The notes under the pieces were generated by a model, which worked only from the letters and a program-made list of their open reading frames with translations, made no database searches and was not told the origin of the DNA. This document shows, one piece after another, positions 12,037 to 22,729 of a stretch of DNA of 64,000 bases. The position numbers were made by a program, and so were the translations under genes. The DNA is from Nereocystis luetkeana (Eukaryota; Sar; Phaeophyceae; Laminariales; Laminariaceae), in assembly GCA_031213475.1 (NCBI GenBank), contig JARUPZ010000009.1:11193601-11257600 (forward strand). Direction: 5' to 3'. Position 1 is the first letter of the stretch, and each line of letters begins with the position of its first letter.

Positions 12037-12580
12037 GTGTGTGTGTGTGTGTGTGTGTTCTTCACATTAAACCGTTCTTTCTACCCGTCGACATCCAGCA
12101 CAACCAGTGTCCGTGCCGATTCTTCCATCCTATTAATAGAAGAGATACAAGTTCTGTGGTCACAAAGCTACGCCACAGAGATACTACGTTGCCACGTGTG
12201 CAGTGTGAACTGCAGTGGGCAATGCAAAGCCATGTCATCATACTAGATACGACAGGCACGACATACGCAATCTATGAAATAGTGAAACGAAAAGAAACAA
12301 TCAAAGAGAAAACAAAAACAAGGTAGACAAGTCGAAAAAGAAAAAGAAGAAAAATGAAAGCAAAATCTAAGAGAAACAATCTGTCGTGCCCCCCCCCCCG
12401 CAGGCGAGGTGGCCTACACTTGAAAAAGAACGAGCTGGAAAAAAGAAGAAATAACAAAAAACACCACTGCTTGTGAACAGAGTAAGACAAAGAACCAAGG
12501 AGAAAGTAACAAGGAAAAATAACAAACGGGAAATAACAGGCAGACCAAAGCCCATAGTACTGCTCGGTAGATCAGCCTAA
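12037..12580 (-). mobile_element. LINE-like family A, 3' end copy
   Basis: The plus strand starts with (GT)n, then TTCTTCACATTAAACCGTTC, TACCCGTCGACATCCAGCAC, a poly-C run at about 12391 and GCAGGCGAGGTGGCC. This is the reverse complement of the 3' end attached to the reverse transcriptase at 19.3-21.4 kb. It is therefore a 5'-truncated minus-strand copy whose 3' end carries the (AC)n tail. It has no coding function. Confidence 0.7.
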
Positions 12581-14600
12581 TGATCATGTGGGGACAGGAG
12601 AGGCTATGCTACTGCGAACAACACAGGTCTTGACTACCCTAGCGCCTTATTGTAAGAAAATGATAGGCGGTTCGTTGGGTGGGTTGGTTGGCGGTTGATT
12701 AAGCGAGAGGGTAGGGTAGGTCGGTGGCTGAATGGGTGGGTGGTCGATTGGGAGTACGTCGGGAGTTCTGTGGGTGTGTAGGTGACCGTGTTACGTGCCA
12801 GTTGTGGCTGTCTACCGTCTCGGACTGCGTCGGAGCGTACAGCAGTAGAACAGCAGCATTGGCCGCTGGTTTAGAGTGCATGTTTGCCAGCTGACCGCAC
12901 GCTAGTACTGCTCAATTTTGCCCGCGAGGGTACAGCGGTCAGCTGCTTTCACTGAGGGCGTGATTACCGACCTACTATCTGGTACCAGGTATCTGGTACC
13001 TGGTACAAAAAAAACAAAAAACAAAGGCGTGCACGGGTGATTACATACATCAAACGTAAGGAGCAATTCTGTGTGACGGCACCTACTACTCGTACTGTTT
13101 ACGGTACGAACAACACTCAGTAACACACCCCCTGCCACAACAACACGGGCAGGTATTCACCATAGGAGGGAGCACCAATGCAACCCGAATAGTGGCTTCG
13201 AGAATATCTCGTCGAGCCCCCTCCACAGATGCATCGCTCTGGGTGTGCACCTTCACCGTTGCCGAGGAAACGAGCTTCGAAGTCTATCCCGATGCATTGT
13301 GGTCTACGGAACCGACCCCAGAAATGATCGTTTCAGTCGAAGTAAATTAGGATATATGGGGTTGAGGTTGGGGTGATGACTGAATCTGCATTACCAAGAT
13401 ACCCGCTCACCTAAGAACAGCCGCGAGGAAGAGGTGTAGATACCGCGACAAGACGTACACACGCGGAACCTCTCGGGGTGTACCCTCCACAACTGGTTTT
13501 CTCTTCTCGCCCTCTGGGAGTTCCGTGATATTCTTCAGCGTTATGTGTACGTGGAAACGTGGAAACCGGGGTACCACAGGTGAACGGAACTCGCGAGTCA
13601 CGTTCGAAAAGCAACTCCAGGGACGACTGCGGGGACGTTTGATAGTCATCCCCGTACACCCGCACCTTCCGACCCCACATAAAACCACATTTTTTATACT
13701 CTGCTGTACTGCTGTCTGGCGTCTGGCTGTCTGCTGTGCTAATGTACTGTGCTCTGGGGCGTTCTTGCTCTTCCAAATGCTACTCGTAACAGTAAACATA
13801 TCGCCACAATAACCCGTTTAAGCAGCAGAGCGTTAACTCCACAGACCGCGACGGCTACCAGCGAGAGTGAAAACACGCTACGGTCGCAGTCTGCAACAAA
13901 CGTGATATCGAAGCGCAGAGCGGATGCATCCTCGCACCGTAGCTGTAAGTTCTCGTTTACTGCATATACTGTCCCAGTTACGTACAGCACAATAGGGTTT
14001 CCAAAAATTTCAAGGGCTTGGCCCCTGGAATTAGATTTATACCTGGTACGATTTATCAAAGCTGGCCTGGTACAAGGAAAATTCAAAATTCAACCACACC
14101 CGACGTGCAACACGGGAAGACAGAGCCAGGGAAGGGTTGGGATAGAAAACGAGAATACCATTTTTTCCGGAGCTCTACTCGTGGGTGTGCACAAGTTTGG
14201 ATCTGGCACTGGGTAGTAGGTTGGCCAGTTAGAATAATTCACTGCTGTAGATGCAGGGAGTGCTGCTGCTGTAGCTGAGGTTGTTGGTGTTGCGGGGGCG
14301 CGGAACGCAGTGGTTGGCGGCGAGGCACGGAAATAGTTACCAGGTATCACGCCAAGTGTGAGCTAGTGAAGGTGTGTGGCAGTTGCCGTTGCTGTTGCTG
14401 CAGCGGTGGCCAGGGGGGACGCTGGTGCGATGACAGCTGCTGGTGTGGACACGGCGACCGAGGCTGCTCTTGTTGCGGCTACTGCTGGTCCTGACTTGGC
14501 ACTTACTGGAGGTGAGGATTAGGGTGGTGGAGCGAACGCAGCTGTTGCCAAGGGAGTAAAGGTTACTGTCGAAGACGGTTTCGTGCACAAAGCTGTTTGG
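12581..14600. other. no supported gene; three TACC[A/T]GGTA sites
   Basis: No coding region can be supported. Sites lie at 12983, 12997 and 14040 (a further one at 14338), the first two forming a near-palindrome. One open stretch (13153-13350) follows an AG acceptor and looks peptide-like, but at 65 codons with no known motif it is not distinguishable from chance. Confidence 0.5.
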
Positions 14601-14789
14601 TTTTTAGTGAGAACCTGGTACGATGCATGTTGAAGCCTGGCACTTACGTATGGGCCCAGATCAGGCTTAGGCCGAATCTTGGGGGACCGAAAACCAGAAA
14701 ACAAAACACTATTATTCCCTATCATCGTAAGTAAACCCCACCGTAATGCCGTCGGTAGACCTGAACCATTTCCGTTCACTGCCAAACAC

Positions 14790-15375
14790 GTAAACCTGTG
14801 CTTTCAACACACAACACCTACTACTACCGTTGATGAGTCCTCGTCTCACAGGGAACGAGATGACGTCAAACCTTCAAGGTTGTATGCTCCACTGGTCTGG
14901 GAGTGATTGGTACCTAGTGAGGGTACCGGACGCTGTGTGGCCGGAGTTCTTGCTCGAGACATGAGTCTCTCCCATTTATGGCCGTTGTTTAGCCAGACGG
15001 AAATAGAGCCTAGTTTCGCCCAAGGCTGATTGTCATGGGATCAAAAAACAGATATCAGAACAAGGGTTTTCCCTTCGTGGTATTGAAACCCACCCAGACG
15101 ATGAGAGATTTACTTGGTACCTGGTATGCCGCATGCCGCAGCAGGCAAAACCTGTGATTTCAACACGCAACACCTACCACCGCCTATGGTTTCCCGCCTC
15201 ACAGGGCACGAGATGAGGTAAAACCTTCGAAGCCGTATGTATGCTCCACTGCTCTGAGAGTACCCGCTGCCAGGTTTGAGGGTCGTTGATGCTCTGTGGA
15301 CGGGGTTGTTGCTGGAGACGAGAGCCTGACCCATTTCTGGCCGGTTATTTTCCAAACGGAAATGGGAATACGGCA
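14790..15375. repeat. tandem duplication of about 360 bp
   Basis: Unit 1 (about 14790-15030) and unit 2 (about 15149-15375) share CCTGTG(C/A)TTTCAACAC, CAACACCTAC, CACAGGG(A/C)ACGAGATGA, TGTATGCTCCACTG, CTGTGTGG/CTGTGGAC, CCCATTT and CCAGACGGAAAT/CCAAACGGAAAT in order. Related sequence upstream of each unit includes an ACCTGGTA word (14612, 15118). Confidence 0.75.
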
Positions 15376-16089
15376 CACCAACGCATGACTCGGTTGACAG
15401 TAGCAAGCAGCAATAGAACGTACCAAGTGCGAGACCCTCGACGTCCGTTGTCTATATGTTAGTGTACAGATATATACAAAACAGTTAGTTGAGCGGCAGT
15501 CGCGCGAGTCAGACGACAGTAAGAAGCGCCGGCGATTGCGTTGGCTTGTGTCATGCACGTCTTTCATGGTCAGTCCTGCACACGTTCAAGAAGAAAGCTG
15601 GGCACGGGGCCTCGCATTCTACGAGGAACCAACTGCTGTTGTTTACCATAAGCACTTCCATTTCCCCCCTTCCCCCTGTTGCGGCAGTAGAAGGAGACCA
15701 CACCCCAGTCACGCCAGGGAGGTCAAGGACTACACCCCCGGTACATATCAAGACGAATCTGTCCTTCCGAGACGTTCCCGTCAGGGTGAAAAGGGTCGTT
15801 CCGGAATGGTCTCCAGCCCAGCATCGGAACACGGCTGAGCCCATATACCCCCTTCATCTCGTAAACGGCACCTACCAGGGCCGCCATCAAGAGGTAATGG
15901 GACGAGAGGAGTTTTCGGATATCTCGAGTGCATCCAGAATAGAGCGCAAGGGCAGAGGGTGGTTGTTTTACAGCATTATTATGTAGCGGGCGCCTAACCT
16001 GTAACGCTTTCTCTTCCGAGCTTTGGACTGTACATATTTTCTTTTGTTTGTTCCGGTTTCACTTCATACTCTTTTTGTTCATAGCTGTG
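15376..16089. other. no supported gene
   Basis: An open frame of 165 codons (15489-15986) has no recognisable motif, no clear repeat relationship and no splice context. Random six-frame sequence of this size is expected to give one or two frames that long. Confidence 0.45.
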
Positions 16090-16262
16090 GACAAAATCAG
16101 GTATACCTGAACCATATGGGTCAGCATCAGGCAATACAAAACCATCTAAAAACCGCGCGACACGAGCGGCGTTTTTCAAATGAAAAACCATTGAAATATA
16201 CTGCATCTCAACATAAAGCATGTGGCCTCCGAAATCCATTTTTGTTTTGTTTTTTTGAGGTT
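16090..16262 (+). repeat. dispersed repeat family X, partial copy
   Basis: It starts with the 14-bp perfect palindrome TCAGGTATACCTGA (16097-16110) and continues through GGGTCAG, CACGAGCGGCGTTTTTCA and CATGTGGCCTCC, matching the 56817 copy (CACGAGTGGTGTTCTGTTCA, CATGGCCTCC). The C-rich and GGAACCGCC part is missing. Confidence 0.5.
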
Positions 16263-16379
16263 GGGTAAAAGCTGACAGAAAGCGGCAGAGTCGACATCAT
16301 AACAACTGAAGCACATAGTACACTCGTAACTCGTAAAACCGAGATAATAATAAGTGGAAAACCCGTACGTATGAAATCA

Positions 16380-16699
16380 TGTTAAATACCTACTTATCAG
16401 GTACTTACTTACGAGTACAGAGTTTATACACAATATTTGTGCAACCGAGGGACCACAGACGCGGTACGCAAAGAATACGCAGTGTACGTATAGCCTCTAC
16501 CTGGCATGTGTTTTTCAAAATTGGCCAAAATTCGTTGAAAGCTAGGCAACGTGGACAAAGCCAGGTATAACCCGTTCTTTTTCAGACCAAAATCGAAGAC
16601 AATGTCAGTCTGACCAATAGCAAAGCTACTGGCATGTTATTAGTACCCTGGTATGTGTGTTTAGTGTGTAACAGTTTTCGGCCGAAAAGTGTGTACAGG
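16380..16699 (+). repeat. dispersed repeat family Y, uninterrupted copy
   Basis: It shares ACGAGTACAGAGTT, GCAACCGAGGGACC, GTACGTATGGCCTCT-like sequence, TTCGTTGAAAG/TTTGTTGAAAG, CAATGTCAG and GTTTTCGGCC with the sequence split across 24404-24450 and 25435-25700. In that second copy a LINE-B element sits between GTACAGAGTT and GCAACCGAGG. This copy therefore shows the unoccupied arrangement. Confidence 0.65.
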
Positions 16700-17113
16700 T
16701 ATTTTCTTTGTCTTTCTTTCCTCCAGCTCGTTCTTTTTCAAGTGTTGGCCACCTCCCCTGCGGGGGGGAAGCACGACAGATTGTTTCTCCTAGATTTTGC
16801 TTTCATTTTTTTTTTTTTCTCTTTCGATTTGTCTTCTTTGTTTTTGTTTTCTCTTTGATTGTTTCTTTTCGTTCCACTATTTCATAGATTGCGTATGTCG
16901 TGCCTGTCGTATCTAGTATGATTACATGGCTTTGCATTGCCCACTGCAGTGAACACTGCACGCGTGGCAACGTAGTATCTCTGTGGCGTAGCTTTGTGAC
17001 CACAGAAGAACTTGTACCAGTATCTCTTCTAGGATTGAAGAATCGGCACGGACACTGGTTGTGCTGGATGTCGACAGGTAGAAAGAACGGTTTAATGTGA
17101 AGAACACACACAG
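16700..17113 (+). mobile_element. LINE-like family A, 3' end copy
   Basis: Carries CCAGCTCGTTCTTTTTCAAG, a G-run at about 16765, ACAGATTGTTTCTCCTAGAT, the TCTTCTAGGATTGAAGAATC block and GAAGAACACACAC at the end. It is a 5'-truncated plus-strand copy abutting repeat Y on its left. Confidence 0.7.
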
Positions 17114-17780
17114 GTTCACGAGTATCTGTTTTTTTGTTTAAAACCATTTTTTTCATGTGTTATTTTGTTCGCGTTCCTTTTGTTTCCTTTTTTTTTCTCG
17201 GCGTGTTCAGGAAGTGTTGGTGTTCGTGATTGAATCTCCGATCGCGATTTATTGATATGACCATGTATATATTCCGACTAACGAACCTGGACCGAGATCG
17301 AAATAAACAAATCGAAGATCAAGATTATTTCGATCCTTCTCTCCCATCCTAGCCGTAGCGGATCACACCCTTGACTTTTCTCACCCCATGAGCATACAGA
17401 TGAACACACCAGACAAAGGACCACGCCGACAACGGAACACGTCCGATCGAAAACATTTTCTCGGTATGAGACAAAATGCTTGGGCTTCACGGCGTAGTTG
17501 CCTATAACGGACATCGTAAAAACATCGGGCGGAATACCCAGGATCGAGAATCGATCGTGATAATCAATACACCCCCGTCTGTCACCGACCACCCAACCAA
17601 TCGTGATCGACATTCTTTGCTCGATACTTTCACATAATCAATCGCAATCGCTTTCAGCGGCGATCTCCAACACTGATGCCTAGGTTGCTGGCGTATGCTT
17701 GTTCATCGTGTTGTACTTGTGACAATGAGACAACATTATTGTGTTCTCCAATCGGATTTCGAGTACTCTAATCCGGTCGC
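17114..17780. other. no gene; GATCG/ATCGCGAT-rich DNA
   Basis: Between about 17228 and 17660 the words GATCGA, CGATCG and ATCGCGAT are unusually frequent (for example ATCGATCGTGAT and CCGATCGCGATT). No repeat period or coding frame is clear. Confidence 0.45.
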
Positions 17781-17845
17781 CCCGGTGGTTCAAGTGGTGA
17801 ACCTCGAATTCTACTTGTTTGAATCCTGGGTTCGAGCCCCAACTG
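17781..17845 (+). ncRNA. tRNA-like / SINE-like Pol III promoter pair
   Basis: An A-box-like word TGGTTCAAGTG (17786-17796, fitting TRGYNNARNNG) is followed 43 bp later by GGTTCGAGCC (17829-17838, a full B-box, GWTCRANNC). The D-arm-like hairpin GGTTCA/TGAACC is perfect, and a T-arm-like stem pairs TGGG with CCCA around TTCGAGC. A proper acceptor stem cannot be drawn, so it is not a clean tRNA gene. An A-rich run follows at 17870. A tRNA-derived SINE head or a decayed tRNA is most likely; whether it is transcribed is unknown. Confidence 0.4.
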
Positions 17846-18148
17846 GGTCGGACTTTGACATTGTTTGCAAAAAAAAAGAAGGATTCAATTGTTGAGAGCG
17901 CCTTGCAGCGTGAGTAGGCACAGTTCGATGCGAGTCGACGAGGGAAGAAACAGGCTGAAATATTTTCGCGATAAAAATGAAGGCACGTACGGTAGCGGGA
18001 AGGGGGGAGACGAGCCTGCTATGCGACGCCGGATCTGAGTTACGAGTTGGAAGGAGAGAGAGAAGAAGATGTGGAAAAAATTATAAATGGCATGAAAAAA
18101 AAAAAAAAAAAAACGTAATGAACTATCCCCGTGTCGTAGGTTGCGACC

Positions 18149-18835
18149 GTGTGTGTGTGTGTGTTCTTCACGTTAGACCGTTATTTCTACCCGTCGACAT
18201 CCAGCACAACCAGTGTCCGTGCCGATTCTCCAATCCTAGCAGAGATACAAGTTATGTGGTCACAAAGCCACGCCACAGAGATACTACGTTGCCACGTCTG
18301 TGTGTGTGTGTTCTTCACACTAAACTGTTCTTCCTACCCGTCGACATCCAGCCTAACCAGTGTCCGTGCCGATTCTCCAATCCTATTAATAGAAGAGATA
18401 CAAGTTACGTGGTCACACAGCTACGCCACAGAGATACTAGGTTGCCACGTGTGCAGTATGCACTGCAGTGAGCAATGCAAAGCTATGTCATCATACTAGA
18501 TACGACAGGCACGACATACGCAATCCATGAAATAGTAAAACGAAAAGAAGCAATCAAAGAGAAAACAAAAACAAAGTAGACGAATCGAAAGAGAAAAAGA
18601 AAAAAATGAAAGCAAAATCTAGGAGAAACAATCTGTCGTGCCCCCCCCCCGCAGGCGAGGTGGCCAACACTTGAAAAAGAACGAGCTGGAAAAAGAAAAA
18701 AAATAATAGGAAAAAACACCACTGCTTGTAGACAGAGTAAGACAGAGAACCAAGGAAAAAGAAACAAGGAAAAATAACAAAGGGGAAATAAAAGGGACAC
18801 CAAAGACCGTAGAGCTGAACAATCAACACGAACAC
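18149..18835 (-). mobile_element. LINE-like family A, 3' end copy with duplicated terminus
   Basis: The plus strand shows (GT)n-TTCTTCAC followed by about 130 bp of family A 3' end, stopping at TTGCCACGT (about 18296). A second (GT)n-TTCTTCAC then starts and the full 3' region runs to about 18835, including a poly-C run near 18641. Two 3' termini thus sit head to tail, as in a nested insertion or a template-switch event. Confidence 0.7.
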
Positions 18836-19295
18836 TGGGTGTGCTGGATGCCGCTGCGTAGAAGAGTTTTTTTTTTCATGAACTACGTGCACTGATGGAA
18901 CGAGGACGGTGAGCTGCTTCCAACCACAACGAAACATTCCGACATCGGCTCATATATCAATGAATTCGCTGAACGTGTCAACACTCAACGTATCCACATC
19001 ATCTCTAATTTTACAACTTCCGCACCATGGCGTTCGACGTGATACCTGTTGCACTATGTACGAAGGTAGTCTTCGACAAAACTCGCGGTGTCACAGCTGA
19101 TCGGCTTGGTCTCGGGATGTATCCTGCATCATAAATGAGGTCAAATATGAAGTCCATGTGAGTATGTTATCATCTCATTTTTCTTTCAGTAAGCTTTCAA
19201 TTTTCTGTCCAGAATCTGTGGCCTAGCTTGCCCCACGTCATTTTGTTTGTTTTTTTCTCTGGACAACCCGTTGTAGACACATAGAACTACTGCGT

Positions 19296-20513
19296 TACAC
19301 GTCGTACTAGTACGCTTCAGCCAAGACGAAGCCATTGTAAGGGATCTGGTCCAACTCAGTGAAGCTGGAATAGTTCGAACAGGGAAGGAGGAGCCATTGG
19401 CGTGCGTGCCAAAGTCTGTATGGGGCATGTTGTACGCCGATGATGCAGGAATTGTCTCGAAGTCGGCTGAAGGGCTCGCAAAAATGATGACAGTCACCGT
19501 GACTGTCTTCGAAGCAGCAGGCCTCACGGTGTCGGAAAAGAAGACTGAGACAATGGTCCTACAAACACCAGACCGGACAACCCTCGCACCACCGCTCGTC
19601 ATCGAAGCGGCAGGTCAGAGGTATAAGCAGACGACCCAGTTCTTATACCTAGGCGGCGTTATCCACGAAAACGCTGCGCTCTCGCTCGAAATCGACCGAC
19701 GGATCCGCCTCATGCGAGCATGCCTCAAACGGTTCAGCCCGGAGTTGTATGATAGGACGACCGCCCCCTTTAAGCCTTAAAGTCCGAATGCTGAAGGCCG
19801 AGGTGATTGAGACCCTGCTGTACGGATGTGTGACGTGGACCCTCAGAGCGGAGCACTTTGCCAAGCTTCGAACGGCTCACGACCAAGTCCTGTTGCGAGT
19901 CATTGGCTTCCAGCGCCGACTTCGTACTGACCATGCCACCCTCTCGTACGCGAAGGCCCTCAAGATGACACGTTGCAAGAGCATCGAAACGACCATTCGT
20001 ATACGGCGGCTCTTCTTTGCGGGGGGCGTGGCACGGACAAGCAAGGAGCGATTACTCAGTCGGGTAATGTTCGGGACGACAACTGGTGGGGAGAACCCGA
20101 GACCAGGCGGACAGTGTAAGACTTGGCATAGATGCATAGTCGAAGACGTTAGGGAGTTCCGAGCCACCGAAGGGTCAACGGAAGCTGCCCCCTTGGTGTT
20201 TGGAGTTGAGACCGCGTTGTGGTCCACTGCAGCCAAAAAGGCGGGGAAGTGGTACCGGGGTATCCTCGAAGCAGCCGAACGGTTCATGATGAGGTGGCAC
20301 GAGTCTGAGGCTGAGATGAGTAGGCAGCGCCGCGCATCCGCCGTGGATGGTGCCCAAGGGAACGGGAGGGGAGGGGGCAACAGGAGAAGTGGCAGAAAGC
20401 CCGACCAAGGGAATGCGGAGAGGGGGGGGAACAGGAGGGGTATAAGGGAAACGGCGGTAGACGAAAGTAGGAAGGAGATGGCAGACAGGGCAGCAAGGCA
20501 CCGAGTCGACTAG
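19296..20513 (+). pseudogene. LINE-like family A reverse transcriptase (frameshifted)
   Basis: The C-terminal part of a non-LTR-retrotransposon reverse transcriptase. It would copy element RNA into DNA at the insertion site. The reading frame is open from about 19296 (VRFSQDEAIVRDLVQL). The catalytic YADD box is at 19433-19444 (MLYADDAGIVSKS), followed by GLTVSEKKTETM and the FLYLGG thumb-type motif. Near 19755-19775 a one-base lesion in a C/T-rich run ends this frame at TAA. The match continues in another frame (SLKVRMLKAEVIETLLYGCVTW region) to a TAG at 20513. The tail after about codon 330 of the combined frame is Gly/Arg-rich and low-complexity. The N-terminal fingers, any endonuclease and any ORF1 are missing, so this is a 5'-truncated, dead copy. 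Family B at 51.7 kb is a related but distinct lineage. Confidence 0.85.
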
Positions 20514-21390
20514 GAAGTAGAACATGACCATACTACTAGTGCTACCAACTGGTGCAGCTGGTTCGAACGTGGTCTTCCCTTGTCTTCTCTTTTTGTTGTG
20601 TGTTTTTTTTCTTTAATGCGCTGATTCTCCGTGATTTTCATTTTATTTTTTTCTCTTTTCTGATCGATAAGCCGCACTGAAGGAGCCGTGTGGCGTGGTT
20701 GGATGGTGAACCTGCTCTGCTCGTTTCGTATTGTCTGACGCCAAAGAGTTGGGCATAGTTGACGAACGCAGGGCGGAGACGGCAGTCTGGGTAGCAAGGT
20801 ACCAGGCGGATTAGCAGGGAGAACCTGGCTATACTACTCGTACCACAAACTGCTGCCGCCACCTGGAAGGTGCTTTGGGCTTTGGTCTGCTTGTTATTTC
20901 CCCCTTGTTATTTTTCCTTGTTACTTTTTTCCTTGGTTCTTTGTCTCACTCTGTTTACGAGCAGTGGTGTTTTATCTACCAGGTATTATTTTTCTTCCTT
21001 TTTTTCCAGCTTGTTCTTTTTTAAGTGTTGGCCACCTCGCCTACGGGGGGGGGGCTCGACAGATTGTTTCTCCTAGATTTTGCTTTCCTTTTTTTGTTTT
21101 TTCTCTTTCGATTTGTCTACCTTGTTTTTGTTTTCACTTTAATTGTTTCTTTTCGTTTCACTATTTCATAGATTGCGTATGTCGTGCCTGTCGTATCTAG
21201 TATGATGACATGGCTTTGCATTGCCCATTGCAGTGCATACTGCACACGTGGCAACGTAGTATCTCTGTGGCGTAGCTTTGTGACCACATAACTTGTATCT
21301 CTTCTAGGATTGGAGAATCGGCACGGACACTGGTTGTGCTGGATGTCGACGGGTAGAAAGAACGGTTTAATGTGAAGAACACACACACAT
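20514..21390 (+). mobile_element. LINE-like family A 3' untranslated region
   Basis: It runs from the reverse-transcriptase stop codon to GAAGAACACACACACAT. It includes an internal TACCAGGTA (20977-20985), a G-run after CACCTCGCCTAC (about 21044) and the block CACGGACACTGGTTGTGCTG. This 3' end, often alone, recurs at 12037-12580, 16700-17113, 18149-18835, 22730-22870 and 23640-23965. The (AC)n end is probably the element's tail. Confidence 0.7.
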
Positions 21391-21404
21391 ACTTAAATCA
21401 CAAC

Positions 21405-22310
21405 CCGTGAGCGTGCTCGGTTTGTGCATCCCTGGCCTCTCAGAGCTCCCACTTCCAAACCGCCTCATTTCATTACTTGCCGGACCTTTCCATCAGTTAT
21501 TTGTTTTCTCGGTCCTTTCTTCCTTTTTTTTTCTTTCGTTTCGTGTGCATGCGTATTCTCCGTGCACGGCATCGCGGGAGGACCCGGCACCGTCGCGGGT
21601 GTCAGCGAGTGCTGGCGGGTAGAGGGGGGGTTGCAAGGAGCGCGGTCGCCGCTTTCGTGCCTAGGCGTCGCGTGTGCCTCGAGACACGAGGAATGCATGA
21701 ACGGGCTTTGTCTGGCTTCGATTTATGATTGTTGATAGAGTATGTACGAGTTTATAAAGGTCGTTCGGTAGGGCAAAATAATATTCAAGCGGTGCTTGTT
21801 TTTGCGACCACGCTGAAGTTGAAAGAGGGAGGTGTGCAGTTTGAACACCAACGTTATCGAGCTGGCGAACGACGGCCACGGTGAGCACCGGGCTTCACGC
21901 GGGGCGGGCGACGGGGCTGATTGTGGCAGAGAGTGATAAAAGCCTTACCCGGACCGAATCGGTAGCGAGGTGGTCGGGAGAGGAGCGGGCGGCGTACGAG
22001 GATGAGAGAGAAGCTCTTCTGTGCGATTTTTTCTTTTCTTATTTTCGACCGGGTGTAAGGTGTTCCAATCAGGCAGAAAAATATTACACGAGAGGGACGG
22101 GGATTTTTTTCCTTTCCGAGTTTTCGTTTTCATTTTCATTGTTTTTGCTGCTGTGCCGTGCTGTGCTTTCGCTTTCTTCGTACATACAGTAGTAGTACGG
22201 ACATACCTGGTACCAGGTAGAGCATATTGAAAGAAGAAAATAAGTACAGACAGCAGTAGTACCCTACCTGGGGTGTATGTACGTACGTACGACATCCGCG
22301 ACGCGAAGCG
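21405..22310 (+). repeat. dispersed repeat family Z, copy 1
   Basis: About 900 bp, matched in inverted orientation at 42360-43280. Shared landmarks in order are GAGCGTGCTCGG, CCTGGCCT, GAGAGC/CAGAGC-TCCCACTT, GTTGACACCCGCG-like sequence, CATGAACGGG and ACACGAGAGGGACG/ACATGAGAGGGGACG, then GTACCCTA(C/T)CTGG. No transposase or terminal repeats are recognised. The copies differ by many substitutions and indels, and one indel zone holds the palindrome at 22204-22219. Confidence 0.65.
22204..22219. repeat. 16-bp perfect palindrome of two TACC[A/T]GGTA sites
   Basis: TACCTGGTACCAGGTA: two overlapping copies of the 9-bp word. The aligned place in the other family Z copy has only a TACCAAGTA-like word and is shorter. 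Confidence 0.8.
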
Positions 22311-22488
22311 TATATGTGGCATCCAAGCTGACGTCGGAGCTGTTTTTTCCTGAAGCATGGCGGCGGGACTCTTGGCATTATGAAGTCGCCGGTTTGCAGT
22401 TACGATCCTTGAAAACGCTAAATTCAATCGTGGACCTCTGTTCGCTTCGCATGATTTGATGTACTTTTTCCCTTTCTGAGCGAGCGTA

Positions 22489-22510
22489 GCGGGCGGCGTA
22501 GGCCGCCCGC
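22489..22510. repeat. GC-rich perfect hairpin
   Basis: GCGGGCGGC (22489-22497) and GCCGCCCGC (22502-22510) around a 4-base loop. Outer arms CGCTTCGC (about 22443-22450) and GCGAAGCG (about 22514-22521) extend the symmetry. No T-run follows, so I do not call it a terminator. Its role is unknown. Confidence 0.6.
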
Positions 22511-22729
22511 GGAGCGAAGCGCCTTGTATGTATTATTATTTATCTTGCCATATATATCCTTTTTGTGAAATGCTCCTCGGTAATACAGCAGCAGCAGTCA
22601 TCACCGTGTTGCCAATATATCATATATATATATCATATTTAAAGACACATGAAAATATATAACAACCAAGTGATACCAGTGCCATGTATCAAGTACACGC
22701 CATAAACATTCCTCACAAATAATAGAGTG

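Noticed and set aside
13153-13350. A 65-codon stretch after an AG acceptor that reads like a last exon.
   Set aside because: No partner exon, no motif, length within chance.
22489-22510. GC-rich hairpin as an intrinsic terminator.
   Set aside because: No following T-run, and intrinsic terminators of that type are not expected in nuclear eukaryotic DNA.
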